Shown in pieces: positions 15,207-26,790 of a stretch of 64,000 nucleotides of DNA. The position numbers and the translations under genes are program-made. The first letter of the stretch is position 1; every line of letters begins with the position of its first letter. Source of the DNA: Streptomyces sp. SUK 48 (GTDB lineage Bacteria; Actinomycetota; Actinomycetes; Streptomycetales; Streptomycetaceae); NCBI RefSeq assembly GCF_009650765.1, contig NZ_CP045740.1:1488001-1552000 (forward strand). The letters are read 5' to 3'. A model generated the notes under the pieces. That model was not told the DNA's origin and did not search any database. It worked only from the letters and a program-made list of their open reading frames with translations.

Positions 15207-17031
15207 CCTCGACCGCTCCACGACCACCCTCGCCGACGGCGAAACCGGCGTGCCGGACCCCGCCGGGACGCTGTGCGCGCTGATCGCGGACGTGCTCGGG
15301 CTGGCCGCCGTCGACCCGGGGCAGAGCTTCACCGGGCTCGGCGGCGACAGCATCCAGGCCATCCAGGTCGTCAGCCGCGCCCGCCCCGCCGGGCTCCTCG
15401 TCACCACCCGCGAGGTGCTGCGCAGCGAGACCGTCGCCGCGCTGGCGGCCGGGGCCCGCGCGGTCGGCCGGTCCGGTGCGGGCGCCGGGCCCGCCCGGCC
15501 CGCGCGCCGCCTCGGCCCGTTCGCGCCGACCCCGATCATGGCGTGGCTCGGGGAACTGGGCGGTCCCGTCGACACGTACAACCAGTCGCTCGTGCTGCGC
15601 ACCCCGGCCGGTTTCGGCGCCGAGGACGCGGTGCGGGTCGTCCAGGCCCTGCTGGACACCCACGACATCCTCAGGCTGCGGGTGCCCGGCGGCGCGGGCG
15701 CGATCGGCGCGGGCGCGGACGGCGCGGGCGCGGACGGTGCGGGGCCGCTGGTGCCGCCGCCGGGCAGTGTCGACGCCCGGGCGCTGATCGAGCACGTCGA
15801 GGCGGGTGCCGCCGGCGACGACGAGCTGCCCGGACTGGTGACGGAGCGCATCCGGGCCGCGCGACGGCTGCTCGCGCCCGCCGAGGGGATCGTGCTGCGC
15901 GCCGTGTGCGTCGACCGCGGTCCCGCCCGGCAGGGCCGACTGGCGCTGGTCGTGCACCACTTGGCCGTGGACGGGGTGTCCTGGCGCATCCTCCAGGACG
16001 ATCTGCGCTCCTGGTGGAAGGCGCTCGCGGCGGGCCGTGAACCGGAACTCGCCCCGGTGCCGACCCCGTTCGCGCACTGGGCCGGACTGCTGCGCGCCGA
16101 CGCCACCTCGGGCCGCCGGATGGCGGAGGCCGGGCGGTGGACCGACACGCTGCGCCCGGCGCCCGAACCGCTCGGCGGGGTCTGCGCGTCGGACCGGCTC
16201 GACGCGGAGAGTGCCGTCAACCGGCACACCCTCACCCTGCCCCCGGACGTCACCGGGCCGCTGCTCACCCTCGCGCCCGGACTGGTCAACGGCACCGTGA
16301 ACGACGTCCTGCTGACCGGTCTCGCCCTCGCCGTGCTGGCCTGGCGGCGGCCGGGCACCGGGGACGGCGACGGCGGTTGTGTGCTCGTGGACATCGAGGG
16401 GCACGGCCGGGAGGAGATCACCGAGGGCGTGGACCTGTCCCGCACCGTCGGCTGGTTCACCACCGTGTACCCGGTCCGCTTCGACCTCGGGCTGCCCGAT
16501 CTGGCCGACGCCCGCGCCGGCGGGCCCACCGCGGGCGCCGCCCTGCGCCAGGTCAAGGAGGCGCTGCGGGCGATCCCCGACCACGGCATCGGGCACGGCC
16601 TGCTGCGTCACGGCAACAGCCGTACCGGCCCGGGGCTCGCCGCCCTCGGCATCCCCGAGATCGGATTCAACTACCTCGGCCGCTTCCCCATGGGCGACAC
16701 CGCCGACTGGGCCGCCGCCCCCGGACACGACTTCGCCCTCGACGACGCCGACGAGGGCCTCGCCATGGCGCACGCCGTCGAGGTCAACGCGGCCGCGCAC
16801 GAGGGTCCGGGCGGGCTCACCCTCAGCGCCACCTGGACCTGGGCGGGCAACGCCTACCCGGCCGACCGGGTGCGGGCGCTGGCCGACGAGTGGTTCGCGA
16901 TGCTGCGGGCCCTCGCCCGGCACACCGCGCTGCCCGGCGCCGCCGGACTGACCCCGTCCGACGTGTCCCTCACCGGCCTCAGTCAGGCCGACCTCGACGC
17001 CTTCGAATCCCAGCTCGGAGATGTGCTGTGA
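15199..17031 (+). CDS. Stand-alone T-E didomain (carrier protein plus epimerase)
   Basis: About 610 residues from GTG 15199. Residues ~20-95 form a carrier domain with [11 protein letters not shown]; the GGDSI form is typical of carriers that precede epimerisation domains. The rest is an epimerisation domain: [10 protein letters not shown] near residue 253, DIEGHGREE, and [12 protein letters not shown]. There is no adenylation or condensation domain, so the carrier must be loaded in trans. The only free A domain in the cluster is at 23609-25138, which makes a split A + T-E initiation module the simplest reading and predicts a D-configured first residue. It overlaps the MbtH gene upstream by 8 bp and the next NRPS by 4 bp (GTGA). 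Confidence 0.92.
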   Translation: MTDLDRSTTTLADGETGVPDPAGTLCALIADVLGLAAVDPGQSFTGLGGDSIQAIQVVSRARPAGLLVTTREVLRSETVAALAAGARAVGRSGAGAGPARPARRLGPFAPTPIMAWLGELGGPVDTYNQSLVLRTPAGFGAEDAVRVVQALLDTHDILRLRVPGGAGAIGAGADGAGADGAGPLVPPPGSVDARALIEHVEAGAAGDDELPGLVTERIRAARRLLAPAEGIVLRAVCVDRGPARQGRLALVVHHLAVDGVSWRILQDDLRSWWKALAAGREPELAPVPTPFAHWAGLLRADATSGRRMAEAGRWTDTLRPAPEPLGGVCASDRLDAESAVNRHTLTLPPDVTGPLLTLAPGLVNGTVNDVLLTGLALAVLAWRRPGTGDGDGGCVLVDIEGHGREEITEGVDLSRTVGWFTTVYPVRFDLGLPDLADARAGGPTAGAALRQVKEALRAIPDHGIGHGLLRHGNSRTGPGLAALGIPEIGFNYLGRFPMGDTADWAAAPGHDFALDDADEGLAMAHAVEVNAAAHEGPGGLTLSATWTWAGNAYPADRVRALADEWFAMLRALARHTALPGAAGLTPSDVSLTGLSQADLDAFESQLGDVL

Positions 17032-20000
17032 TCCCCCTGTCCCACGCCCAGCGCCGCCTGTGGTTCCTGTGCCGCGACGGCGATCCGTCCGGCCTGCACA
17101 ACATCCCCGTGGCCCTGCGGCTGCGGGGCGACCTCGACCGCGCCGCCCTCGCCGCCGCCCTGGCGGACGTGTCCGACCGGCACGAGGCGCTGCGGACCGT
17201 GTTCCCCGACGAGGACGGCCGTCCCCGCCAGCACGTCCTGGAGCCGGGCGACGCACCGGACCCGACCGTCACGGTCTGCCCCGCCGCCGAACACGGGGAG
17301 CGGGCCCGCTCGGCCGCCGGCCGGCCCTTCGACGTGGCCGCCGACGTCCCGCTGCGCGCGCACCTGTTCACCGACGGGGCGGACGAGCACCACCTGCTGC
17401 TGGTCCTGCACCACATCGCGGGCGACGGCGCCTCGCTCGACGTCCTGGTCCACGACCTGGCCGCCGCCTACACCGCCCGGGTGCTGGGCGGCGACGCCGA
17501 CTGGCCGGAACTTCCCGTGCAGTACCCGGACTTCGCGCTGTGGCAGCAGGAGGTGCTGGGCGACGCGGCGGACCCGGACTCCCTGCACGCCCGGCAACTC
17601 GACCACTGGACCGGCGTATTGGCGGGCCTGCCCGAGGAGCACGCGCTGCCCACCGACCGGCCGCGTCCCGCCGTCGCCTCGTACCGCGGCGCCGTGGTGA
17701 GCGCCGAGGCCGGGGCCGCCGTACACGCGGGGCTGGCCGCGCTGGCCCGCGAGCGGCACGCCACGCCGTTCATGGCCGTCCAGGCGGCTTTCGCCGCGCT
17801 GCTCACCCGGCTCGGCGCGGGCACCGACCTGCCCCTGGGCTGCCCGGTGGACGGCCGCGACGACGAGGCGCTGCACGATCTCGTCGGCCTGTTCGTGGAC
17901 ACCGTGGTGGTACGGGCCGACACCTCGGGCGACCCCGCCTTCACCGAGGTGCTCGACCGGGTCCGCGACGCCGTGCTCGACGCCCACGCCCACCGCGATC
18001 TGCCCTTCGACGCGCTGGTCGAGCGGCTCAACCCGCCGCGCTCGCCCGGCCGTCACCCCCTGTTCCAGATCGCCGTGGCGAGCCAGCGGGACGCGCACGA
18101 GGAGCCGGTCTTCCCCGGACTGCGGGTGCGGACGGAGGCCGTGCGCACCGACACCGCGAAGTTCGATCTGACCCTGGAGGTGGACGAGCGCCACGACCCC
18201 GCGACCGGCGCGCCCGCCGGGATCGGCCTGGCCCTGGAGTACGCCGCCGACCTCTTCGACGCCGAAACCGCCCAGCGCCTCCTCGACCGCCTGGTCCGCC
18301 TCGCCGCCGCCGTCGTCGAGGACCCGGCCGCCCCGGTCGCCGCCCTCGACCTGCTGACCCCCGCCGAGCACGCGGACCTCCTGCACGGCTGGCAGGGCGA
18401 CCCCGCCGAACCCCACGCCGCAACGGTGGACGCCCTGTTCACCGCGCGGGCCGCCGCCCACCCGGAGCGGACCGCCGCCGTCTGCGCCGGACGCGAGGCC
18501 ACCTACGGTGAACTCGACGCGCTCTCGGACCGGTTGGCGGACCGGCTCGCCCGGCTGGGTGTGCGGGACGGGGACACCGTCGCGGTGCTGATGGACCGCT
18601 CGGTGGAACTGATCGCGGCCACCCTCGGGGTGCTGAAGGCCGGCGCGGCCTACCTTCCGCTGGACGCGGCCGCCCCCCTGGCCCGTTCGACGGCGATCAC
18701 CGCCGAGGCCGGTGCGGCCGTCCTGATCACCGACGCCCGGACCGCCCCGGATCTCGGCGTGCGGCACATCCTGCGCGTGGACGAGGACTGTGACGGCGAC
18801 GAGGGCGGTACCGCCCCGGACCGGGGCGCCGCCCACCCCGACGGCCTCGCCTACGTGATGTACACCTCCGGTTCGACGGGGACCCCGAAGGGCGTCGCCG
18901 TCTCGCACCGGGAGGTCGCCGCCCTCGCCGTGGACCGCCGTTGGCGCGGCGGTGCCCATGAGCGCGTCCTCTTCCGCTCCCCGCACGCCTTCGACGCCTC
19001 CACCTACGAGTTGTGGGTGCCGCTGCTGAACGGCGGTCTCGTCGTCATCGCCCCGCCCGGCGACCTGGACGTCCCCGCCCTCGCCGCCCTCATGGCGGAG
19101 CAGCGGGTCACCGGCACGTTCCTGACGGCGACCCTCTTCAACGAGCTCGCCGACCGCTGCCCGGAGCTGCTCGGCACGCTGGCCGAGGTGATGACCGGCG
19201 GCGAGGCGGCCTCGCCCGCCGCCGTCCGGCGGGTCCGCGAGCACTGCCCCGGCACCACCGTCACCAACGCGTACGGGCCGACCGAGACGACCACCTTCGC
19301 CGCCACCTTCGCCATGGCGCCCGGGGCGCCGCTCCCGGACGGACAGGTGCCCATCGGCCGCCCCCTGGACGGCAGTTGCCTGCACGTCCTGGACGACCGC
19401 CTCGCCCCGGTGCCGCCCGGGGTGACCGGTGAGCTGTACATCGCCGGGACGGGCCTCGCCCAGGGCTATCTGGGCCGTCCCGGGCTCACCGCCGAACGGT
19501 TCGTCGCCTGCCCGGCGGGGCCGCCCGGCACCCGGATGTACCGCACCGGCGACCTCGCCCGCTGGAACACCGCGGGACAGGTCGAGTACCTGGGGCGGGC
19601 CGACCGCCAGGTCAAGATCCGCGGCCTGCGCATCGAGCCGGGCGAGATCGAGAACGTGCTCGCCGGGCATCCGTCCGTCGGCCGGGCCGCCGTGACCGTC
19701 GTACCCACCGCGGCCGGACCGGCCCTCGCCGGGTACGCGGTGCCCGCCGCGGGCGCCGCCCCCGACCCGGCCGAGCTGCGCCGCCATCTGCGGTCCGAAC
19801 TGCCTGACTACATGGTGCCGTTGACCATCACCGTGCTGGACCGCTTCCCCGTCACGGCGAACGGCAAGACCGACCTGGCCGCACTGCCCTCCCCGGCCCC
19901 GGTCGCCGCCGAACGGCCCTACGAGGCACCGCGCGACGACACCGAACGGGCGCTCGCCGCCCTGTGGGAGCAGCTGCTGGGCGCCGACCGGGTCGGCGTC

Positions 20001-20207
20001 CACGACAACTTCTTCGAACTCGGCGGGCACTCCCTGCTCGCCACCCGGCTGCTGTCGGAGATCCGCTCCGGCCTCGGTGCCGCGGTCACCGTCCGCCGTT
20101 TCTTCGCCGGACCCACCGTCGCCGAACTCGCCCTGGCCACGGCCGAGTCCGCCGCCGCGCCGGAACCGCCGATCGTGCGCCGCGCCCGCCGCGGCCGTCC
20201 CGCCTGA
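17028..20207 (+). CDS. NRPS, C-A(Val/Ile-like)-T
   Basis: Single module of about 1059 residues. The start GTG 17028 overlaps the TGA of the T-E gene, so the C domain begins with [11 protein letters not shown]. Domains: C (HHIAGDG near residue 128), A ([10 protein letters not shown] near 613), T (GGHSL near 1000). The hand-read pocket is DAYFMGATFK, nearest to branched aliphatic codes such as DAFFLGVTFK (Ile) and DAFWIGGTFK (Val); I treat it as Val/Ile-like without choosing. Because it directly follows a T-E gene, its C domain should accept a D-aminoacyl donor. There is no TE, so the chain passes on, probably to the C-A-T encoded next. Confidence 0.9.
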   Translation: MIPLSHAQRRLWFLCRDGDPSGLHNIPVALRLRGDLDRAALAAALADVSDRHEALRTVFPDEDGRPRQHVLEPGDAPDPTVTVCPAAEHGERARSAAGRPFDVAADVPLRAHLFTDGADEHHLLLVLHHIAGDGASLDVLVHDLAAAYTARVLGGDADWPELPVQYPDFALWQQEVLGDAADPDSLHARQLDHWTGVLAGLPEEHALPTDRPRPAVASYRGAVVSAEAGAAVHAGLAALARERHATPFMAVQAAFAALLTRLGAGTDLPLGCPVDGRDDEALHDLVGLFVDTVVVRADTSGDPAFTEVLDRVRDAVLDAHAHRDLPFDALVERLNPPRSPGRHPLFQIAVASQRDAHEEPVFPGLRVRTEAVRTDTAKFDLTLEVDERHDPATGAPAGIGLALEYAADLFDAETAQRLLDRLVRLAAAVVEDPAAPVAALDLLTPAEHADLLHGWQGDPAEPHAATVDALFTARAAAHPERTAAVCAGREATYGELDALSDRLADRLARLGVRDGDTVAVLMDRSVELIAATLGVLKAGAAYLPLDAAAPLARSTAITAEAGAAVLITDARTAPDLGVRHILRVDEDCDGDEGGTAPDRGAAHPDGLAYVMYTSGSTGTPKGVAVSHREVAALAVDRRWRGGAHERVLFRSPHAFDASTYELWVPLLNGGLVVIAPPGDLDVPALAALMAEQRVTGTFLTATLFNELADRCPELLGTLAEVMTGGEAASPAAVRRVREHCPGTTVTNAYGPTETTTFAATFAMAPGAPLPDGQVPIGRPLDGSCLHVLDDRLAPVPPGVTGELYIAGTGLAQGYLGRPGLTAERFVACPAGPPGTRMYRTGDLARWNTAGQVEYLGRADRQVKIRGLRIEPGEIENVLAGHPSVGRAAVTVVPTAAGPALAGYAVPAAGAAPDPAELRRHLRSELPDYMVPLTITVLDRFPVTANGKTDLAALPSPAPVAAERPYEAPRDDTERALAALWEQLLGADRVGVHDNFFELGGHSLLATRLLSEIRSGLGAAVTVRRFFAGPTVAELALATAESAAAPEPPIVRRARRGRPA

Positions 20208-20229
20208 GAACCGACAAGGAAAACGCACC

Positions 20230-23200
20230 GTGAGCGAAACCGCCGCCCCCGCGGACCCGAACACCTCCGCCGCCCCCGCGAGCCCCGCCGCCCCCGCCGC
20301 CTCCCGCGTCGAGGACGTCCTGCCCCTGTCCCCGCTCCAGGAGGGCATCCTCTTCCACGCGCTGTACGACGAGGACGAACGGGACGTCTACGTCGCCCAG
20401 TTGCTCCTGGACCTGGCCGGGCCGCTCGACGCCGAGCGGCTGCGGGCCGCCGCCGACGCGGTGCTGCACCGGCACGCCAACCTGCGCGCCGGCTTCCTGC
20501 GCCGGGCCTCCGGCGAGCCCGCGCAGGTCGTGCGGCGCGATGTGCGGGCGCCGTGGGCGGAGACGGACCTGAGCGGACTCGACGCGGCACAGCAGTCGGC
20601 CGCCGTCGAGACGCTGCTGGCCGAGGACCGGGCCCGGCGCTTCGACCTGGCCCGGCCGCCGCTGCTGCGCTTCACCCTCGTACGCACCGGCCCGCTCAGC
20701 CACCGGCTGCTGCTGACGTACCACCACATCCTGCTGGACGGCTGGTCGTGGCCCGTCCTGGTCCGCGAGCTGCTGGCCCTGCACGACGCAGGCCCCGAGG
20801 GCGCCGCGCTGCCGCCGGTGACGCCGTACGCGTCGTTCCTGCGCTGGCTCGGCACCCGCGACACCGGGGCGGCCCGGGACGCCTGGGGCCGCGCGCTGGC
20901 CGGGCTCTCCGGCGGCACCCGTACCGCCCCGGTCTCCGCGGCCCCCTCCGGGCTGCTGCCGCACCGGGTCGAGACCGTGCTGCCGGAGGCCCTCACCGAG
21001 CGGCTCACCGGGCTCGCCCGGGCCCACCGGATCACCCCGGGCACGCTGCTCCAGGGCGCCTGGGCGCTGCTGCTCGGCAACCGGCTGCGCTCGGACGACG
21101 TGGTCTTCGGCGCGGTCGTCAGCGGCCGCTCCCCCGAACTGCCCGGCGTCGCCGACATCGTCGGGCTGTGCCTGAACACCGTCCCGGTGCGCGTCCGCAT
21201 CGACCCCGCCGAGTCCCTGATGGGCCTGTTCACCCGCCTCCAGGACGAGCAGGCGAGCCTGATCGAGCACCATCACCTCGGCCTCACCGAGATCCAACGC
21301 ACCGCCGAGGCGGGCGAGTTGTTCGACTCGTGTGTCGCGTTCCAGAACTACCAGGTGGACGCCGAGGGGCTCGCCTCGCTGTCCGCGCTGTCCACGGGCG
21401 AGCTGCGCGTCACCGGCGTCGACCCGCACGACGCGGCGCACTACCCGCTCTCCCTCACCGCCATCCCCGGCGAGCGGCTGCGCCTCCAGATCGACCACCG
21501 GCCGGACGTCTTCGACACCGAGGACGCCCAGGCCCTGCTGGACCGCCTGGTCCGCCTCCTGACGGCCGTCGCCGACGACCCGGACCGCCCGGCCGGCGCC
21601 GTCGACCTGCTCTCCCCGGCCGAGCGCCACCGCGTCCTGGTGTCCTTCAACGACACCGTCCGCGACGAGGACTTCGCCGAAGTCACCGACCGGGTACGGC
21701 GTCAGGCCGCGCTGCGCCCGGACGCCGTGGCGGTCACCGACGACACCGGCCGGGCGCACACGTACGCCGAACTGGTCGCCCGTGCCGACGCGCTCGCCCT
21801 GCGGCTGCGCGCCGAGGGAGCGGGCGAGGGCGATCTGGTCGCGGTGCTCAGCGAGCCGACCGCCCGGGTGCCGGTCGCCCTGCTCGGCATCCTCGGCGCC
21901 GGCGCCGCCTATGTGCCGCTCGACCCCGAGGGCCCGGTGGTGCGCACCTCCGACCTGCTGGCCACGGGAGGCGTGAGCTGGCTGCTCGCCGCGCCCGAAC
22001 AGCGGGCCCGGGCCGAGGAGATCGCCGCGGCGGTCCCCGCCGTACGGCTCCTGTCCCTCGACGACGCCCGCGACGAGGCGGAACCGGGGTCGGTCCCCGT
22101 GCCGCCGCCGACCGCCGGTGGCCGCGACGCGCTCGCCTACATCTGCTTCACCTCCGGCTCCACCGGCCGCCCCAAGGGCGCCATGGTGCACCGGCGCGGC
22201 ATGAACAACCACCTGCTCGCCAAGCTGGACGACCTGCGGCTCACCCCTGCCGACCGGGTGGTGATGAACGCGCCGCTCACCTTCGACATCTCGGTGTGGC
22301 AGATGCTCGCGCCGCTGATCACCGGCGGCCGGGTGCACCTGGTCTCCCGCGATGTCGCCCGCGATCCGGCGGTGCTCTTCGCCGCCGTCGCCGAGCACGG
22401 CGTCACCGTGATGGAGACCGTGCCCTCCTTCGTCCGCGCCGCCCTCGACCTGTGGGACTCCGGCACCCCGGCCCCGCACTGCCGTCGCTGCGCTGGTTCA
22501 TCGTCAACGGCGAGGTGCTGCCGCCCGAGCTGTGCGAGCGCTGGTACGACCGCCACCCGGACGCGGCGCTCGTCAACGCCTACGGTCTCACCGAATGCTC
22601 GGACGACAACACCCACGCCCTGATCACCCGCGACGTCCAAGCCCAGCTGGAGCAGGGCAGGTTGCCCGTCGGACGGCCGCTGCGCAACAACCGGCTGTAC
22701 ATCCTGGACCCGTCGCTCGCGCCCGTACCGCCCGGTGTGCCGGGAGAGTTGTTCATCGCCGGCACCGGCGTCGGGCCCGGCTATCTGAACGACCCGCGGC
22801 GCAGCAGCGAACGCTACGTCCCCGACCCCTTCGCCACCGAGCCCGGCGCCCGGATGTACCGCACCGGCGACCTGGCCCGGCTGCGCGCCGACGGCCAGTT
22901 GGACTTCCTCGGCCGCCAGGACCACCAGGTCAAGATCCGCGGTAACCGCATCGAACTGGGCGAGGTGGAGACGGCGTTGCGTGCCGCGCCCGGCGTCGGC
23001 GACGCGGTCGTGGCCGTGGACCGCGACGGCGCGGGACAGCAGCGGCTCATCGGCTACGTCACCGGCACCGCCACCCCCGACGAGATCCGCGCGGCGCTCA
23101 CCCAGACGCTGCCGAACTACATGGTCCCCTCGCTGCTGCTGGCGCTGCCCGCGCTGCCGCTCACCACGAACGGCAAGGTGGACCGCAAGGCGCTGCCGGA

Positions 23201-23510
23201 CCCGGCGAGCCTCACGCGCTCCGCCGGGCGGGCGCCCTCGGGCCCCGGCGAGCAGAAGGTGTGCGACCTGTTCGCGGCGGTCCTCGGACTGTCCGAGGCG
23301 GGCCCGGACGACGACTTCTTCGCCCACGGCGGCCACTCGCTGCTCGCCACCCGGCTGACCGGCCGGCTGCGCACCGAACTCGGCGCCGAACTGACCATCC
23401 GCGACCTGTTCGAGACGCCCACCCCGGCGGGCATCGCCGCCCGCCTCGCCTCGGCCCGGCCGGCTCCGGCCCGCCCGGCGCTGCGGGCGCGCGCGAGGAA
23501 CGGCGCGTGA
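20230..23510 (+). CDS. NRPS, C-A(basic residue?)-T, interrupted by an apparent -1 base frameshift
   Basis: The start is GTG 20230 with AAGGA upstream. The first frame gives C (SPLQEGILFH, YHHILLDG near residue 165) and the first half of an A domain ([10 protein letters not shown] near 641), then loses homology after DSGTPAP at about 22470-22480. The next frame resumes with LPSLRWFIVNGE and continues through A8-A10 to T (GGHSL) and the stop at 23510. One extra base in the GC tract near 22471-22482 restores a single ~1093-residue C-A-T protein. This is either a sequence error or a real inactivating mutation. The pocket reads DIWEINADDK across the junction; Glu at position 278 and Asp at 330/331 suit a positively charged side chain, plausibly diaminobutyrate from the neighbouring cassette. 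That is inference. Confidence 0.85.
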
Positions 23511-23608
23511 GCCCCGTACCGGCGCCGGCCGTTCCCGGCGCGCCGGCCGCGCGTCCGGCCGTGTCCCCGACGTGCCCCGGCCCGGCCGTACCGACCAGGA
23601 GAACCCGC

Positions 23609-25138
23609 ATGACCGCGACCGAGCTTCCCGTACCGCTGCTCATCGCCCGGCAGGCGGCGGCGACCCCCGACGCCACGGCGGCACTCGGACCCGAGGGTGA
23701 GCTGACGTACCGTCAACTCAACCAGCGGGCCCGTGCGGTGGCCCGGGAGCTGGCCGCGGCGGGCGCGGGCCCCGAGGACACGGTGCTGGTCGGCGTGGGC
23801 CGGGGCACCGACTGGGCCGTCGCCGTGCTGGGCATCTGGTACTCCGGTGCCGCGCTGCTGCTCGCCGACCCGGCGACGCCCGACGAGCGGCTGCGCACCC
23901 TGCTGGCCGCCGCCGGCACCCGGTATCTGGTCGCGGCCGACCACGCGGCGGTGGCCGACCTCCAACTCCGCGTCGGTACCGAGCTGTTCTGGGCGGCGAC
24001 CAGCGGGGCCGAGGCCCGCGTCTCGGACTTCGAACCGGTACGGCCCGCGCCCGGCGCCCTCGCCTACGTCCTGTTCACCTCCGGCTCCACCGGGGCGCCC
24101 AAGCCCGTCGCGGTCGGACACCCCGGCCTCGCCCGGCAGGCCCGGGTGCTCGCCGAGCACTACGGCCTGACCGGCGCCGACCGGGTGCTCCAGTTCGCCG
24201 CGCCCGCCTTCGACGTGTCCCTCGAAGAGGCCCTGCCCACCTGGTGCACGGGCGGCGCCGCGGTGTTCGTCGCCGACAACATGGTCTCGCCCGGCGAACT
24301 CGAACCCTTCCTCGCCGGGCAGCGGATCAGCGTCGTCAATCTGCCCACCCCCTACTGGGCGCAGTGGGCGAAGGACGTCGAGCGCCGGCCCCGCCCGCTG
24401 CCCGGGGCCCTGCGCCGGGTGGTGATCGGCAGCGACGCCGGGCGCACCGCGGACCTGCGCCGCTGGTACGACGCGGGCGGCCCGCCGGTGATCAGCGCGT
24501 ACGGCCTGACCGAGTCGACCATCACCGCGACCTGCCACGAGGCGCGTGCCGACGCGCTGGACGGCGACGAGGTGATTCCGCTGGGCGTGCCGCTGCCGGG
24601 CGTGCGAGCGTATGTCCTGGACGAGGAGCTGAGCGAAGCGGCGGACGGGGAGGCGGGCGAACTGTATCTGGGCGGCGCGTGCCTGGCGCGCGGTTACCAC
24701 GGCAGGCCCGCGCCGACCGCGGAGCGCTTCGTGCCCGACCCGTTCGCCGGGGAGCCGGGGCAGCGGATGTACCGGACGGGCGACCGGGTGCGCCGGTCCG
24801 CCGACGGCACGCTGCGCTTCCTCGGCCGCGCCGACGACCAGGTCAAGGTGCGCGGCCACCGGGTGGAGCTGAAGGAGGTGGAGGCGGCGGTCGGTGCGCT
24901 GCCGGACGTGGTGGACGTGGTCGCCCGCGCGGTGACGCATCTGGGCGAGGTCCAGGTGGCGGCCTATGTCGCCGCCGCGCCGGGCCGCGCCCCGGACCCG
25001 GCCGCGCTGCGCCGCGAGCTGAGCGCCCGCGTCCCCGCCCACCTCGTCCCGGCCCATCTCACCGTCCTGCCCCGGCTCCCCCGCACCCCGGGCGGCAAGC
25101 TCGATCCGCGGGCCCTGCCCGAGATCGCCGCCGGCTGA
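23609..25138 (+). CDS. Stand-alone adenylation domain
   Basis: A 509-residue A domain from ATG 23609 with AGGAGA upstream. Core motifs are intact: TSGSTGAPKP, AYGLTES, YRTGD, and the C-terminal lysine in PGGKLDPRAL. No carrier or condensation domain is attached. The pocket reads DVENVGAIT plus the invariant Lys; the acidic residue at position 239 (FDVSLEE) is uncommon, and I cannot assign the substrate. It should activate an amino acid and load a carrier in trans; the free T-E protein at 15199-17031 is the only carrier in cluster A without an A domain. About 98 bp separate it from the preceding NRPS, with no recognisable gene in the gap. Confidence 0.9.
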   Translation: MTATELPVPLLIARQAAATPDATAALGPEGELTYRQLNQRARAVARELAAAGAGPEDTVLVGVGRGTDWAVAVLGIWYSGAALLLADPATPDERLRTLLAAAGTRYLVAADHAAVADLQLRVGTELFWAATSGAEARVSDFEPVRPAPGALAYVLFTSGSTGAPKPVAVGHPGLARQARVLAEHYGLTGADRVLQFAAPAFDVSLEEALPTWCTGGAAVFVADNMVSPGELEPFLAGQRISVVNLPTPYWAQWAKDVERRPRPLPGALRRVVIGSDAGRTADLRRWYDAGGPPVISAYGLTESTITATCHEARADALDGDEVIPLGVPLPGVRAYVLDEELSEAADGEAGELYLGGACLARGYHGRPAPTAERFVPDPFAGEPGQRMYRTGDRVRRSADGTLRFLGRADDQVKVRGHRVELKEVEAAVGALPDVVDVVARAVTHLGEVQVAAYVAAAPGRAPDPAALRRELSARVPAHLVPAHLTVLPRLPRTPGGKLDPRALPEIAAG

Positions 25139-25216
25139 CACCGCCGCCGGGGAAGCCCCCCCACCGCGGTCGTCGCGCGGCGCCCGCCGCCCTCCACCAG
25201 ACAAGGAACGTCTCTC

Positions 25217-26574
25217 GTGTCCCAGCCCACGGCCGCGTCCGGCCCCGCCACCGGTCCGGACGACACCGCCGCCGCAGCCGACCCCGCCGTCGAGGCGGAG
25301 CCGGCCACCGCCACCGACGCCGAACCCGGGGACTCCGCCCCCTCCCCCGGCAGCGGCGCGACTTCCGCCGGTTCATGGCGTCGCACATCTGCAATGAGCT
25401 CGGCAACAACATCACGTACGTCGCCCTCCCCCTCACCGCCGTGCTGACCCTGCACGCCTCGGCGTGGCAGGCTGGTCTGCTCGCCGCGGCCGAGCAGGCG
25501 GCGTTCCTGCTGTTCGGGCTGCCCGCCGGGGCGTGGGTCGACCGGATGCGGCGGCGCAACGTCATGATCGCCGCCGATCTGACGCGCGCGGTGCTGCTCA
25601 CCGCGGTCCCGGTGGCCTGGCTGCTGGATCTGCACTCCATGCCGCTGCTGTACGTGGTGGCCCTGCTGCTGGGCTGCGCCCGGCTGTTCGGCGACGTGGC
25701 CGACCAGAGCTATCTGCCCACCCTGGTCGGACGCTCGACCCTGGTCAGCGGCAACTCCCGCCTGGAGACGGTGCGTTCGACGGCCGAGCTGGCCGGTCCC
25801 GGCATCGCGGGCTTTTTCGTCCAGCTTTTGGGCGCGGTCGGCACCTTGGCGGGGCAGGCCGTCACCTCCCTGATCTCCGCCGCCCTGCTGGGCCGGATCG
25901 AGGCGCGGGAGGAGCGGCCGTCGCCCGCCGGGCGCAAACGGCTCCTGCACGAGATCCGCGAGGGTCTGCACCATGTGCTGCGCAACCCGATCCTGCGGGT
26001 GATCGCCCTCAGCACGGCGTCCGTCAACCTCTTTCTGAGCGGTGTCTTCGCCCTGGAGACGCTGTTCCTGACCCGCACGGTGGGGCTGCCGCCGGCCGCG
26101 GTCGGCTGGGTGCTCACCACGGCAGGCGTCGGCTCGATGCTCGCCGCGCTGGTCACCGAGCGGCTCTCCCGCGCCCTCGGCGAGGCCCGTCTCACCTGGC
26201 TCTCGCTGCTGGTCACGATGCCCTTCGGCCTGCTGCTCCCGCTGACCGGCCACGGCTGGCGCATCGCCCTGTTCGTGCTCGGCGCCCTGATCCAGTCGGC
26301 CGGTGTCACGACGTACAACATCTGCCAGGTCACCTACCGGCAGACGGTCTGCCCGCCGCATCTGCTGGGCCGGATGACGGCCACCATGCGCTTCCTGGTC
26401 TGGGGCGTCCTGCCGCTCAGCGGTCTGCTGGCGGGCGGGCTCGGTCAAGTGGCGGGTGTGCGGGGCGCGTTGTGGTTCCTGACGGCCGCCCTGGCGGCGA
26501 CCCCGCTGGTGCTGCTGTGCTCCCCGCTGCGCCGGATGCGCGCCTTCGACACGGACGCGCCCGCCGCACTGTAG
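25217..26574 (+). CDS. MFS exporter of cluster A, with apparent frameshift near the N-terminus
   Basis: A GTG at 25217 with AAGGAA upstream opens a Pro/Ala/Glu-rich N-terminus that runs out of frame at about 25340-25365. The next frame continues with RDFRRFMASHICNELGNN and then a full MFS transporter of about 12 membrane segments (GAWVDRMRRRN loop, later LLGRMTATMR) ending at 26574. One missing base restores a ~452-residue protein. A start at ATG 25376 is possible but has no ribosome site and would begin inside the conserved FRRF segment preceding helix 1. The family (enterobactin exporter-like, MFS_3) fits peptide export. The frameshift resembles the one in the upstream NRPS: each lacks one base in a G/C-rich tract. 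Confidence 0.8.
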
Positions 26575-26576
26575 CC

Positions 26577-26790
26577 CCGCTCCGGCGCTCGTGCTGAACC
26601 GCTGGAGGCAGCGGACGAACTCCCGCACGCCCTCGGCCGACCGGTCCTCGAAGACCCGGTCCAGGCCCTGGGCGTGCGGCTCGCGTTTCTCCCGCACTTG
26701 CGCCCGTCCTTCCCGGTCAGCCGGAGCTTGCGGGCCATGCCGCCCTCGGGGACGGCGATCCGCTCCAGCGGCCCGGCCCGCGTCGCGTGC
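26577..26790 (-). pseudogene. Remnant of a MarR-like regulator (C-terminal part)
   Basis: On the - strand, two frames together give a recognisable MarR-type C-terminus: a wing-like ERIAVPEGGMARKLRLTGK segment in one frame, then GRAQVREKREPHAQGLDRVF and SAEGVREFVRCLQRF in another. No intact HTH or start is found upstream, and the frame changes in the middle. I read this as a decayed gene. Boundaries are approximate. The alternative is coincidence in GC-rich DNA. Confidence 0.35.
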
